Part shown: positions 22,976 through 29,912 of the stretch, piece by piece
How the letters are laid out: each line of letters opens with the position of its first letter
Position numbering within the stretch: the first letter of the stretch is position 1
DNA from: Candidatus Dormiibacterota bacterium
GTDB taxonomy: Bacteria > Chloroflexota > Dormibacteria > Dormibacterales > Dormibacteraceae
NCBI GenBank assembly: GCA_955652675.1
Contig: CATPBP010000240.1
Span: 1 to 36,328, forward strand
Direction: 5' to 3'
DNA: 36,328 nucleotides
The notes under the pieces: model-generated
Databases searched by the model: none
What the model was told of the DNA's origin: nothing
Seen by the model: only the letters and a program-made list of their open reading frames with translations
Translations under genes and position numbers: made by a program

Positions 22976-24382
22976 ATGAGACGTATGGCCGTCCCCAGTT
23001 CAGAGGGCCCTCCGAAATCGCATGGGGTGCCGCCGGGGGTGGCCCCCGGGAAGCAGCCCGGCACTCAAGAACATTCCCCAGCTCCCAGAGGCGAGGAAAA
23101 GACCGGTTTTCGGCACCTCCTGGCCCTGCGGAACTTTCAGCTCATCTGGTACGCGCAGGTCGCCGCCCAGCTGGCCGACAAGTTCCTGATGTTCTCGCTG
23201 ATCATCCTCGCCTACCGGCTCTCGCACGGCAGCACCCCGGTCGCCATCACGCTGCTCGCCTACACGGTCCCGGCGGTCGCCATCGCGCCGCTGGCCGGCG
23301 TCTTCGCGGACCGCCACAACAGAAAGACCATCATGGTGGTCACCAACCTGGTGCGAGCCCTGCTCGTCCTGTTGATCCCACTCGCCAGCCTGGTTCCCGC
23401 GTTGCACAACGACTACGTGCACCTGCTCGTCATCACGTTCGCCTTTGCGGCCGTGGGGCAGCTCTTCAGCCCCGCCGAGGCCGCCGCCATCCCCACCGTG
23501 GTGTCGCGCGAGACGCTGATCACCGCCAACTCGATGGTCCTGGCCACGATGGTTGTGACTCTGGTAGCGGGCGGAGTCCTGGCTCCGATCGTCTCCAGGG
23601 TCGAGATATACGCTCCGTACTGGATCGCGGCGGCCCTCTTCGGGGCGGCCGGCGGCCTGATCGGGCTGGCCCGCATCCCCCGGCCCGACCTCGAGGCGAT
23701 CAGCCCGACGGAGGATCGCCATCCCTTCCACCAGATGGCCGTGGATCTAAAGGAGGGGGCCAAGGAGCTCGGCAGCTCGCCTGTGCTGCTGCTCTCCTTC
23801 TACGAGCTGGGCCTGGCGGTGCTGGTCATGTTCATGATGTTCACGCTGGCTCCGGCCTACGTCAGCCAGGTCCTGGGGATCGAGGCTCAAGACAGCTACG
23901 TGATCCTGCTGCCGGCAACCGTGGGCGCCTTGCTAAGCGCCGGCGTGCTCGGCCAGCTTGGTCGCAAGGTGAGCCCGCCGGCGCTGCTCGTGGGCGCCCT
24001 GGCGGCGACCGGCGTGACATTGGTGCTGCTGGCCACGGCCCCCCTCGCGATGCGCGAGTTCAACGAGCTGCGCGTCTACACGCGCTGGTTCGGTTCGGCT
24101 TTCAGCCTCCTGCTCGGGCTGGAGTTTGGAGCCCTGCTCATCCCGGCCCTGACCACGCTGATGGAGAACACCTCCGACAGCGTGCGGGGGCGGGTCTTTG
24201 CCCTGCTCTTCATGGTGGTCAACGGCGTGACGGCCGTCCCCGTGCTGCTCACCGCCGTTCTCTCCGACTGGTTCGGGATCAGCCGCGTGATCGGCGGCCT
24301 GGGCGTGCTGCTCGTGGGGACCGGAGTGATCCTGTCTAGATATGCGAAGCGCGTCTTCGCAACAGCAGCGCGGCCAGGATGA
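22976..24382 (+). CDS. Major facilitator superfamily transporter
   Basis: 468 aa with a hydrophilic, Pro- and Gly-rich N-terminal tail of about 40 residues, followed by some 10-12 transmembrane helices. Between the second and third helices is the MFS motif GVFADRHNRKTIMVV (the G-x-x-x-D-R-x-x-R/K pattern), and the start ALRNFQLIWYAQVAAQLADK resembles MFS_3/EntS-like exporters. The substrate is unknown. Starts at ATG 22976 or ATG 22985 differ by three codons; 22985 sits 10 nt after TAAGCT, which overlaps the ksgA stop. Its last 47 bases overlap the convergent DedA gene on the other strand. Confidence 0.88.
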   Translation: MRRMAVPSSEGPPKSHGVPPGVAPGKQPGTQEHSPAPRGEEKTGFRHLLALRNFQLIWYAQVAAQLADKFLMFSLIILAYRLSHGSTPVAITLLAYTVPAVAIAPLAGVFADRHNRKTIMVVTNLVRALLVLLIPLASLVPALHNDYVHLLVITFAFAAVGQLFSPAEAAAIPTVVSRETLITANSMVLATMVVTLVAGGVLAPIVSRVEIYAPYWIAAALFGAAGGLIGLARIPRPDLEAISPTEDRHPFHQMAVDLKEGAKELGSSPVLLLSFYELGLAVLVMFMMFTLAPAYVSQVLGIEAQDSYVILLPATVGALLSAGVLGQLGRKVSPPALLVGALAATGVTLVLLATAPLAMREFNELRVYTRWFGSAFSLLLGLEFGALLIPALTTLMENTSDSVRGRVFALLFMVVNGVTAVPVLLTAVLSDWFGISRVIGGLGVLLVGTGVILSRYAKRVFATAARPG

Positions 24383-24929
24383 GGATCGCCGCGGCGACCA
24401 GGCCGCCCATCCCCAGCGCCCGGATCAGCCCCTGGACCAGCGCCCAGTTGGTGCCCAAGTAGAAACCCACCGCTCCGATCGCCAGCGCCCAGATCAGAGC
24501 GCCCGCGGAGCTGTAGAGCTGGAAGGTCCAGAACGGCATTCGGGACATGCCCGCCAGCACGGAGGCCCAGGTGCGCAGCCCGAGCATGAAGCGGGCGAAA
24601 AGAATCGTCACTCCGCCGTAGCGGGTGAAGAACATCTCGGACCGCGCAAGGTGCCCCGGGTTCACCCGCAGGAGATGGCTGAACCGCTCGACGAAGGGCC
24701 GCCCTCCTCGATAGCCGGCCAGGTAGCCGAGGTCGGCGCCCAAGATCGCCCCAAGGGCTCCCAGCACCACCACCACCCTGATGTCGAGGTGCCCGGCCGC
24801 GGCGTAGGCGGCCACCGCCAGGAGCGTGGCCTCGCCTGGAAAGGGGACGCCGGAGCTCTCGATGAGGATGCCGAGGCCGGCCGCCGGGTAGGAGACCGAG
24901 TCTGCGAGCGCCCGGAGATCGAATTGCAT
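24336..24929 (-). CDS. DedA family (VTT-domain) membrane protein
   Basis: 197 aa with four or five hydrophobic segments. The DedA/VTT hallmarks are ESSGVPFPGEATLLAVAA, then GADLGYLAGYRGG, then FFTRYGGVTILFARFMLGLRTWASVLAGMSRMPFWTF. These proteins are proposed flippases of undecaprenyl phosphate or phospholipids; which applies here is unknown. The tail is basic (LLLRRRASHI). Its ATG at 24929 is 21 bp from the divergent thrS ATG, and its 3' end overlaps the MFS gene by 47 bp. Confidence 0.9.
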   Translation of the reverse strand: MQFDLRALADSVSYPAAGLGILIESSGVPFPGEATLLAVAAYAAAGHLDIRVVVVLGALGAILGADLGYLAGYRGGRPFVERFSHLLRVNPGHLARSEMFFTRYGGVTILFARFMLGLRTWASVLAGMSRMPFWTFQLYSSAGALIWALAIGAVGFYLGTNWALVQGLIRALGMGGLVAAAILILAALLLRRRASHI

Positions 24930-24950
24930 CAGCTATTTTTGTAGGCCGCG
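24930..24950. promoter_or_regulatory. 21-bp divergent promoter shared by dedA and thrS
   Basis: Only 21 bp separate the two ATG codons. On the plus strand TATTTT (24934-24939) ends 11 nt before the thrS ATG. On the minus strand TACAAA (complement of 24938-24943) ends 8 nt before the dedA ATG. The two -10 elements overlap by two bases, there is no room for a ribosome binding site, and each -35 would lie within the opposite gene. Confidence 0.5.
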
Positions 24951-26720
24951 ATGGCTGAGTACGACGCCGAGGTCTCCACCGATCCCCTCTACGTGCTGAG
25001 GCACTCGACCGCCCACGTGCTGGCGGCCGCCGTGACCCAGCTCTTCCCGGAGGCCAAGTATGCGGGCGGACCGCCGATCGAGAACGGCTTCTACTACGAC
25101 TTCGACCTTCCCCGGCCGCTCTCCGAGGACGAGCTGGGCCGGATCGAAGAGAAGATGGCGGAGATAATCGCCCGCGGCGATCGTTTCGAGCAGGAGCTGC
25201 TGCCGCACCCAGAAGCCGTGCGGCGGTTCACCGAGCTGGACCAGCCCTACAAGCTCTACTGGGTGAACCAGAAGGCGTCCGAGGACGAACTGGTGAGCTG
25301 CTACCGCACTGGCGAGTTCTTCGACCTCTGCCGGGGACCGCACCTGGCCTCCGCCGCCGAGATCCCCGCCTTCAAGCTCATGCGGGTCGCCGGGGCCTAC
25401 TGGCTGGGTGACGAGCGCAACAGGCAGCTGAGCCGCGTCTTCGGCACGGCCTGGTTCTCGAAGGAGGAGCTCGAGGACTACCTGCGGGCGCTGGCCGAGG
25501 CGGAGAAGCGCGACCACAAGCGCCTCGGCCGCGAGCTGAAGATCTTCACCCTGGACGAGCGCACCGGCGTCGGCAACGTCATCTGGCTGCCCGACGGAGC
25601 CACCGTGCGCCGGGAGCTGGAGCGCTGGATCGTTGACGAGGAGCTGGCCAGGGGCTACCAGCACGTCGTAACGCCGGTCATGGCCAGGCTGGATCTGTAC
25701 AAGCAGAGCGGCCACTGGGAGCGCTACCACGATTCGATGTTCCCGGTAATGAAGGCTGACAACGGCGAGGAGCTCGAGCTGCGGCCCATGAACTGTCCGC
25801 ACCACATCCTGGTCTACGAGTCAGAGCTTCGCAGCTACCGCGACCTGCCCTTGCGCATCGCCGAGATCGGCAACAACTACCGCTGGGAAAAGTCGGGCGA
25901 GCTGATGGGCATGATCCGGGTGCGTTCGTTCGCCCTCAATGACGCTCACATCTTCACCACCCCGGAGCAGCTTCACCAGGAGATCCTGGGCGTGATGGAG
26001 CTTGCGCGCTACTTCATGTCGACGCTGGGGGTGACCGACTATCGCTACCGGCTCTCCGTCCGCGACCCCGACAAGGTGAAATACGTGGGGACCGACGAGC
26101 AGTGGGCGAACGCGGAGGCGGCGCTCACCTCGGCGCTGGAGTCGATGGGCGAGACCTACGAGCTGGGGGTGGGGGACGCCGCCTTCTACGGGCCCAAGAT
26201 CGACTTCCAGGTCCGGGACGCCCACCGTCGCGAGTTCACGAACAACACAGTGCAGGTCGACTTCCAGCTGCCCGAGCGCTTCGGCCTCGAGTACGTCGCC
26301 GCAGACGGCTCCAGGCAGCGGCCGGTGATGATCCACCGGGGCGCCTTCGGCGCCATGGAGCGGATGGTCGCCTACCTCATCGAGCACTACGCGGGCGCCT
26401 TCCCGACCTGGCTCGCGCCGCTCCAGGTGGCAGTGCTTCCGATCACCGACGCGCAGGTCCCCGCCGGCCAGGAGGTGGCGGAGCAGCTCCGCCGCTGCCG
26501 GGTCCGTGTGGAGGTGGACGACCGGTCGGAGCGGGTGGGGCGGAAGATCGCGGAGGCGCAGGCCCGAAAGGTGCCCTACATGGTCGTGCTGGGGCGCCGC
26601 GAAGCCGAGTCCGGCGAGCTCTCGATCCGCAACCGCGCCGGCGAGCAGAGCAGCGAGACGTTGGAGGACTTCCGGACCCGCCTCCTGGTAGAGATCGCCG
26701 AGCGCCGGCTCCCAGGGTGA
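24951..26720 (+). CDS. thrS: Threonyl-tRNA synthetase lacking the TGS domain
   Basis: Class II synthetase of 589 aa, shorter than the usual 640-690. It starts directly at the N2 editing domain: RHSTAHVLAAAV holds the H-x3-H pair and FFDLCRGPHL the C-x3-H pair that clear Ser-tRNA-Thr, so editing should work. The catalytic core has MNCPHHILVYESELRSYR, YRWEKSGELMGMIRVR, and RGAFGAMERMVAYLIEHYAG; the anticodon-binding domain follows (APLQVAVLPIT to the end). The N-terminal TGS domain is missing, and an in-frame TAG at 24942-24944, two codons before the ATG, rules out an upstream extension. ATG 24951 appears leaderless. Confidence 0.95.
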   Translation: MAEYDAEVSTDPLYVLRHSTAHVLAAAVTQLFPEAKYAGGPPIENGFYYDFDLPRPLSEDELGRIEEKMAEIIARGDRFEQELLPHPEAVRRFTELDQPYKLYWVNQKASEDELVSCYRTGEFFDLCRGPHLASAAEIPAFKLMRVAGAYWLGDERNRQLSRVFGTAWFSKEELEDYLRALAEAEKRDHKRLGRELKIFTLDERTGVGNVIWLPDGATVRRELERWIVDEELARGYQHVVTPVMARLDLYKQSGHWERYHDSMFPVMKADNGEELELRPMNCPHHILVYESELRSYRDLPLRIAEIGNNYRWEKSGELMGMIRVRSFALNDAHIFTTPEQLHQEILGVMELARYFMSTLGVTDYRYRLSVRDPDKVKYVGTDEQWANAEAALTSALESMGETYELGVGDAAFYGPKIDFQVRDAHRREFTNNTVQVDFQLPERFGLEYVAADGSRQRPVMIHRGAFGAMERMVAYLIEHYAGAFPTWLAPLQVAVLPITDAQVPAGQEVAEQLRRCRVRVEVDDRSERVGRKIAEAQARKVPYMVVLGRREAESGELSIRNRAGEQSSETLEDFRTRLLVEIAERRLPG

Positions 26721-26785
26721 GGAGGAGTCCGACCGCGCAGGGGCCGGAAACAGTCTGCCCTCTTCTCGGTACGGTCCGGCTTTGA

Positions 26786-26791
26786 TAAGAT
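26786..26791 (+). promoter_or_regulatory. -10 hexamer TAAGAT for the infC operon
   Basis: TTTGATAAGAT at 26781-26791 lies 66 bp after thrS. It is a good match to TANNNT and the only candidate in the gap. Predicted transcription start is near 26798, which leaves a leader of about 150 nt before infC, unlike the leaderless genes elsewhere in the window. Confidence 0.5.
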
Positions 26792-26797
26792 CCGTCT

Positions 26798-26946
26798 CCG
26801 CAAGAAGGGTTTCACCCCTCACCTTTCGGCTCCGGGGGAATCAGCCGGGCGCTGTATAGGTTGTATGTGAGCGGATGGCCCTGACAGCCGTCCGTATTTT
26901 TTTGAGGAGAGCAAAGCGACACTGAACTTCCAAGAGGTAGTGGCCC
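26798..26946 (+). promoter_or_regulatory. Structured 5' leader of infC-rpmI-rplT
   Basis: The leader spans about 150 nt. CGGCT (26828-26832) can pair with AGCCG (26843-26847), followed by the intrinsic terminator at 26872-26903 and then a ribosome binding site GAGG (26934-26937). A promoter, a terminator and then a ribosomal operon is the layout of transcription attenuators; L20-responsive leaders are known for infC operons in Bacillus. I could not identify a clear antiterminator arm, so the regulator remains inference. Confidence 0.5.
26872..26903 (+). terminator. Intrinsic terminator in the infC leader
   Basis: Stem 26872-26879 pairs with 26887-26894 over 8 bp with one T-G wobble, around a 7-nt loop. 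The sequence continues TATTTTTTT (26895-26903). This is the only classical U-tailed terminator I see in the window. It could end thrS read-through, but its position between a -10 box and infC favours attenuation. Confidence 0.75.
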
Positions 26947-27534
26947 ATCTCGTTTAAAGAGCTCAGGGTCAACGAGCAGATAAGGGCTCATGAAGTCCGT
27001 CTGATCGATGATCAGAACAACCAGTTGGGTGTCCTGAGCCTGGACGCCGCGCAGAGGATTGCCAGCGAAAAGGGTCTCGACCTGGTGGAGATCGCCCCTC
27101 AGGCCACTCCGCCAGTTTGCCGGCTGTTGGACTACGGCCGGTTCAAGTTCGAGAGCATCAAGCGCGAGAAGGACCAGCGGCGGCGGCAGAATGTCATCAA
27201 GCTGAAGGAGATGAAGCTGCGGCCGAAGGTGGCGGACCACGACTTCCAGACGAAGTTCAAGGGCGTGAGGCATTTCCTGGAGCAGGGTGAAAAGGTCAAG
27301 GTGACGATCATGTTCAGGGGCCGTGAGATGGTCCACCAGGACATCGGGCGGCGATTGCTCGACCGGGTGGCGGACGCGGCCAAGGAGATCGCCGTCGTGG
27401 AGCGGGCCCCCATCATGGAGGGCCGTAACCTCTTCATGATCCTGGCTCCGAGCCACAAGGCCGTGGCGGCTGCCGCGGCCAACTCCGCCCGCGCAGCCAC
27501 TCCACCAGCCGCGGAGGCCGCCCAGGGTGCCTAA
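26947..27534 (+). CDS. infC: Translation initiation factor IF-3, ATC start
   Basis: IF-3 binds the 30S subunit and proofreads initiator tRNA and start codon. About 195 aa from ATC 26947. The conserved N-terminus FKELRVNEQIRAHEVRLI runs upstream of the first conventional start (TTG 27025), and an in-frame TAG lies at 26938-26940. The start must therefore fall in between, where ATC 26947 has GAGG (26934-26937) 9 nt upstream. Rare AUU/AUC/AUA starts are a known hallmark of infC, giving autoregulation because IF-3 rejects such codons. Further family blocks are DLVEIAPQATPPVCRLLDYG and KVTIMFRGREM. The C-terminal Ala-rich tail overlaps rpmI by 8 nt. Confidence 0.93.
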   Translation: MSFKELRVNEQIRAHEVRLIDDQNNQLGVLSLDAAQRIASEKGLDLVEIAPQATPPVCRLLDYGRFKFESIKREKDQRRRQNVIKLKEMKLRPKVADHDFQTKFKGVRHFLEQGEKVKVTIMFRGREMVHQDIGRRLLDRVADAAKEIAVVERAPIMEGRNLFMILAPSHKAVAAAAANSARAATPPAAEAAQGA

Positions 27535-27721
27535 GCTCAAGACTCGCAAGGGTCTCGCCGATCGCATCCGCGTCACGCGGACAGGCAAGCTGCTTCGGAA
27601 GCACGCCTGGAAGAGCCATCTGCTCGAACACAAGTCGGCCAAGCGCAAGCGCGCCTTCGGCAACTATCACGAGGTCTCCCAGGCCGACGCCAAGCAGGTC
27701 CGGCGGTCGCTGGGCATCTGA
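27527..27721 (+). CDS. rpmI: 50S ribosomal protein L35
   Basis: 64 aa, highly basic. It starts PKLKTRKGLADRIRVT, then GKLLRKHAWKSHLLEHKS and KRKRAF, matching L35. The GTG at 27527 overlaps the infC end by 8 nt; a GGAGG-like stretch lies about 10 nt upstream. Position between infC and rplT is universal for this operon. Confidence 0.95.
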   Translation: MPKLKTRKGLADRIRVTRTGKLLRKHAWKSHLLEHKSAKRKRAFGNYHEVSQADAKQVRRSLGI

Positions 27722-27724
27722 CTA

Positions 27725-28078
27725 ATGGCTCGCGTCAAAAGGGGCGTCACCGCCCACCGCCGCCACAAGTCGGTCCTCGACCGCGCCAAGGGATTCCGCT
27801 ACTCGCGCAAGCTGCTCTTCAAGCCCGCGAACGAGGCGGTGCTGCACTCGCTCGCCTACGCCTTCCGCGACCGGCGGAGGCGCAAGCGCGATTTCCGGCG
27901 GCTCTGGATCGCTCGCATCAACGCGGCCGCCCGGCAGTCCGGGATGCCCTACAACCGCTTCATGTACGGACTCCGCCAGGCCGGAGTGGAGATAGACCGC
28001 AAAGTGCTCGCCGACCTGGCTGTGCGCGACAGCGGCTCCTTTGCCCGGCTGGTGGAGGTTGCGAAGAACAACCTCTAG
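27725..28078 (+). CDS. rplT: 50S ribosomal protein L20
   Basis: 117 aa, basic, with the L20 pattern [37 protein letters not shown], and a C-terminal domain containing SYN-like [18 protein letters not shown]20 binds 23S rRNA early in assembly and represses its own operon in E. coli and B. subtilis by binding the mRNA leader. The infC leader attenuator upstream is a candidate target. ATG at 27725, three bases after the rpmI stop. Confidence 0.96.
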   Translation: MARVKRGVTAHRRHKSVLDRAKGFRYSRKLLFKPANEAVLHSLAYAFRDRRRRKRDFRRLWIARINAAARQSGMPYNRFMYGLRQAGVEIDRKVLADLAVRDSGSFARLVEVAKNNL

Positions 28079-28859
28079 CTCGGGTCGGATAGAGAGCGCT
28101 GACAACGAGCTGGTTCGCCGCCTGCGCCGGCTCGGAGCCAGGCGCGAACCACCAGAGGTGCTCCTTGAAGGACCACGCGTCGTCCTTGAGGCCGTGGCGG
28201 CCGGCGTCCGGCTGGAGGTGCTCGCCCTCGCCGAGGGAAGCGGTTTTCGGGCTCCGGCGGAGCACACAGTGATCCTCGGTAAGCGTGCTCTCGACTCTCT
28301 CAGCCAGACCGTCACCCCGCAGGGGGTGCTGGCCATCGCTCGCAGGGAGACCGTCGAAGCCGCCGCGGCGCTGAGCGCGGCACGCGACGTGGGCTGGCCG
28401 CTGATCGTGCTGGACGGTGTCCAGGACCCCGGCAACGTGGGGACCATCTGCCGCAGCGCCGCGGCCGCGGGCGCCCCGGCGCTGGCCGTCCTCGATGGCA
28501 GCGCCGATCCGCTCGGACCCAAGGCGATCAGGGCCTCGGCCGGCTGCGTTTTCCGGCTCAGCGTGGCTCGCGGAACCTGGGCAGATCTGGCCGGGGTGCC
28601 CGGATACGGCGCCAGCGCCGGCGGCGGCGTCCCGCTCTGGGAGGCGGAGCTGGAGCGCGCTCAGCTGTTGGCCCTGGGCGGCGAGGTGCGCGGCCTGCGG
28701 CGGACGGACCTGGACCCGGTCACCATCCCGATGGCGCCGGGGGTCGAGTCGCTCAACGTGGGCGCCGCCGCTGCGATCCTGCTATTCGAGGTGCTGCGGC
28801 GGCGCGACGAGCGGAGCGGCTCGCCTGGACCGCCGGCCCCGGCAGAGGGGGTGGCGTGA
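28059..28859 (+). CDS. SpoU/TrmH-family RNA 2'-O-ribose methyltransferase
   Basis: About 266 aa. The SPOUT fold motifs are in the C-terminal half: [45 protein letters not shown] and the final [22 protein letters not shown]. An N-terminal substrate-binding domain contains [14 protein letters not shown]. Placement between rplT and pheS is typical for this rRNA methyltransferase, but the target nucleotide is unknown. The start is unclear. Family homology begins at [15 protein letters not shown], whose first codon is ATA 28089. Conventional starts are TTG 28059 and TTG 28041, both inside rplT and both without a usable ribosome binding site. Confidence 0.88.
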   Translation: MRRTTSSSGRIESADNELVRRLRRLGARREPPEVLLEGPRVVLEAVAAGVRLEVLALAEGSGFRAPAEHTVILGKRALDSLSQTVTPQGVLAIARRETVEAAAALSAARDVGWPLIVLDGVQDPGNVGTICRSAAAAGAPALAVLDGSADPLGPKAIRASAGCVFRLSVARGTWADLAGVPGYGASAGGGVPLWEAELERAQLLALGGEVRGLRRTDLDPVTIPMAPGVESLNVGAAAAILLFEVLRRRDERSGSPGPPAPAEGVA

Positions 28860-29899
28860 AAGAAGAGATGCTGGCCGAGATCCTGGAGATCCGGGACAGC
28901 GGGCTGGCGGCTGCGGCGCAGGCGGACAGTGACGAGGCCCTGGAGCAGGTGCGAATCCAGTACCTGGGCCGGAAGGGGCGCTTCTCGACTCTGACGCCGA
29001 GGCTGCCCCTGCTGCCGCCGGAGGAGCGGCCGCGAGTCGGTGAGCTGATCAACGAGTCCAAGCGGGCCATCGAGGAGGCCGTCGCCGCTCGCTCCGCACA
29101 GCTGGCGCGCGAGCGTCTGGAGCGGCTGGGCGATACCGAGGCGATCGACGTGACCTTCCCGGGAACCCCTCCCGCCCTGGGGCGTCTCCACGTCCTCACC
29201 CTGGTGCAGCGGGAGATCGAGACGGTGATGGAGACCCTGGGCTACCACGTCGAGATCGGTCCGGACGTGGAGACCGACTGGTACAACTTCGAGGCCCTGA
29301 ACCTGCCCGTGGGCCATGCCTCACGCGACATGCAGGACACCTTTTTCATGAATGCCTCCGAGGAGCTACTGCTCCGCACGCACACCTCGCCGATGCAGAT
29401 CCGCGCCATGGAGAGGCTGAAGACGCCTCCGATCTACGCCGCGATCCCGGGCCGCACCTTCCGGCGGGACGCCACCGACCCCTCGCACCTGTCGCAGTTC
29501 ATGCAGGTCGAGGCGCTCGCCATCGACGAGGGGATCACGGTGGGCGACCTGAAGGGCACCATCCTCTACTTCGCCCAGTCGCTGTGGGGCGCTGACCGGC
29601 GGATCAGGATCCGCCCCAGCTTCTTCCCTTACACCGAGCCGAGTTTCGAGTTCGACCTCTCCTGCGGTGTCTGCGGGGGAGAGGGGTGCCGCACCTGCGG
29701 CGGCGACGGCTGGCTGGAGGTCGGCGGCTGCGGGATGATCCACCCCAACGTGCTCCGTAACGGCGGAATCGACCCCGAGCGCTACTCAGGCTTTGCCTGG
29801 GGGTTCGGCATAGAGCGCATCGCCATGCTCAAGTACGACGTCGACGACATCCGTCTTTTCTACGAGAACGACCTTCGCTTCCTGGAGCAGTTCGCGTGA
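28856..29899 (+). CDS. pheS: Phenylalanyl-tRNA synthetase alpha subunit
   Basis: Catalytic subunit of the alpha2-beta2 class II PheRS, 347 aa. An N-terminal coiled coil (to about residue 90) is followed by the catalytic domain: LHVLTLVQREIETVMETLGY, then HASRDMQDTFF, LLRTHTSPMQIRAM, GRTFRRDATDPSHLSQFMQVE, and GGCGMIHPNVLRNGGIDPE with FAWGFGIERIAML. A Cys-rich insert, CGVCGGEGCRTCGGDGW, precedes motif 3 and may bind zinc; I recall similar inserts in other PheS. GTG 28856 overlaps the methyltransferase stop. Confidence 0.95.
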   Translation: MKEEMLAEILEIRDSGLAAAAQADSDEALEQVRIQYLGRKGRFSTLTPRLPLLPPEERPRVGELINESKRAIEEAVAARSAQLARERLERLGDTEAIDVTFPGTPPALGRLHVLTLVQREIETVMETLGYHVEIGPDVETDWYNFEALNLPVGHASRDMQDTFFMNASEELLLRTHTSPMQIRAMERLKTPPIYAAIPGRTFRRDATDPSHLSQFMQVEALAIDEGITVGDLKGTILYFAQSLWGADRRIRIRPSFFPYTEPSFEFDLSCGVCGGEGCRTCGGDGWLEVGGCGMIHPNVLRNGGIDPERYSGFAWGFGIERIAMLKYDVDDIRLFYENDLRFLEQFA

Positions 29900-29912
29900 C
29901 TGAAGCCGGCCG

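Noticed and set aside
26743-26783. GCCGGA/TCCGGC plus TTT after thrS as a terminator
   Set aside because: Six base pairs with a 26-nt loop and only three T are too weak to call; the stronger stem is at 26872-26894.
27025-27534. infC starting at TTG 27025
   Set aside because: It would cut the conserved IF-3 N-terminus. The in-frame coding similarity extends to 26947, where there is a spaced GAGG.
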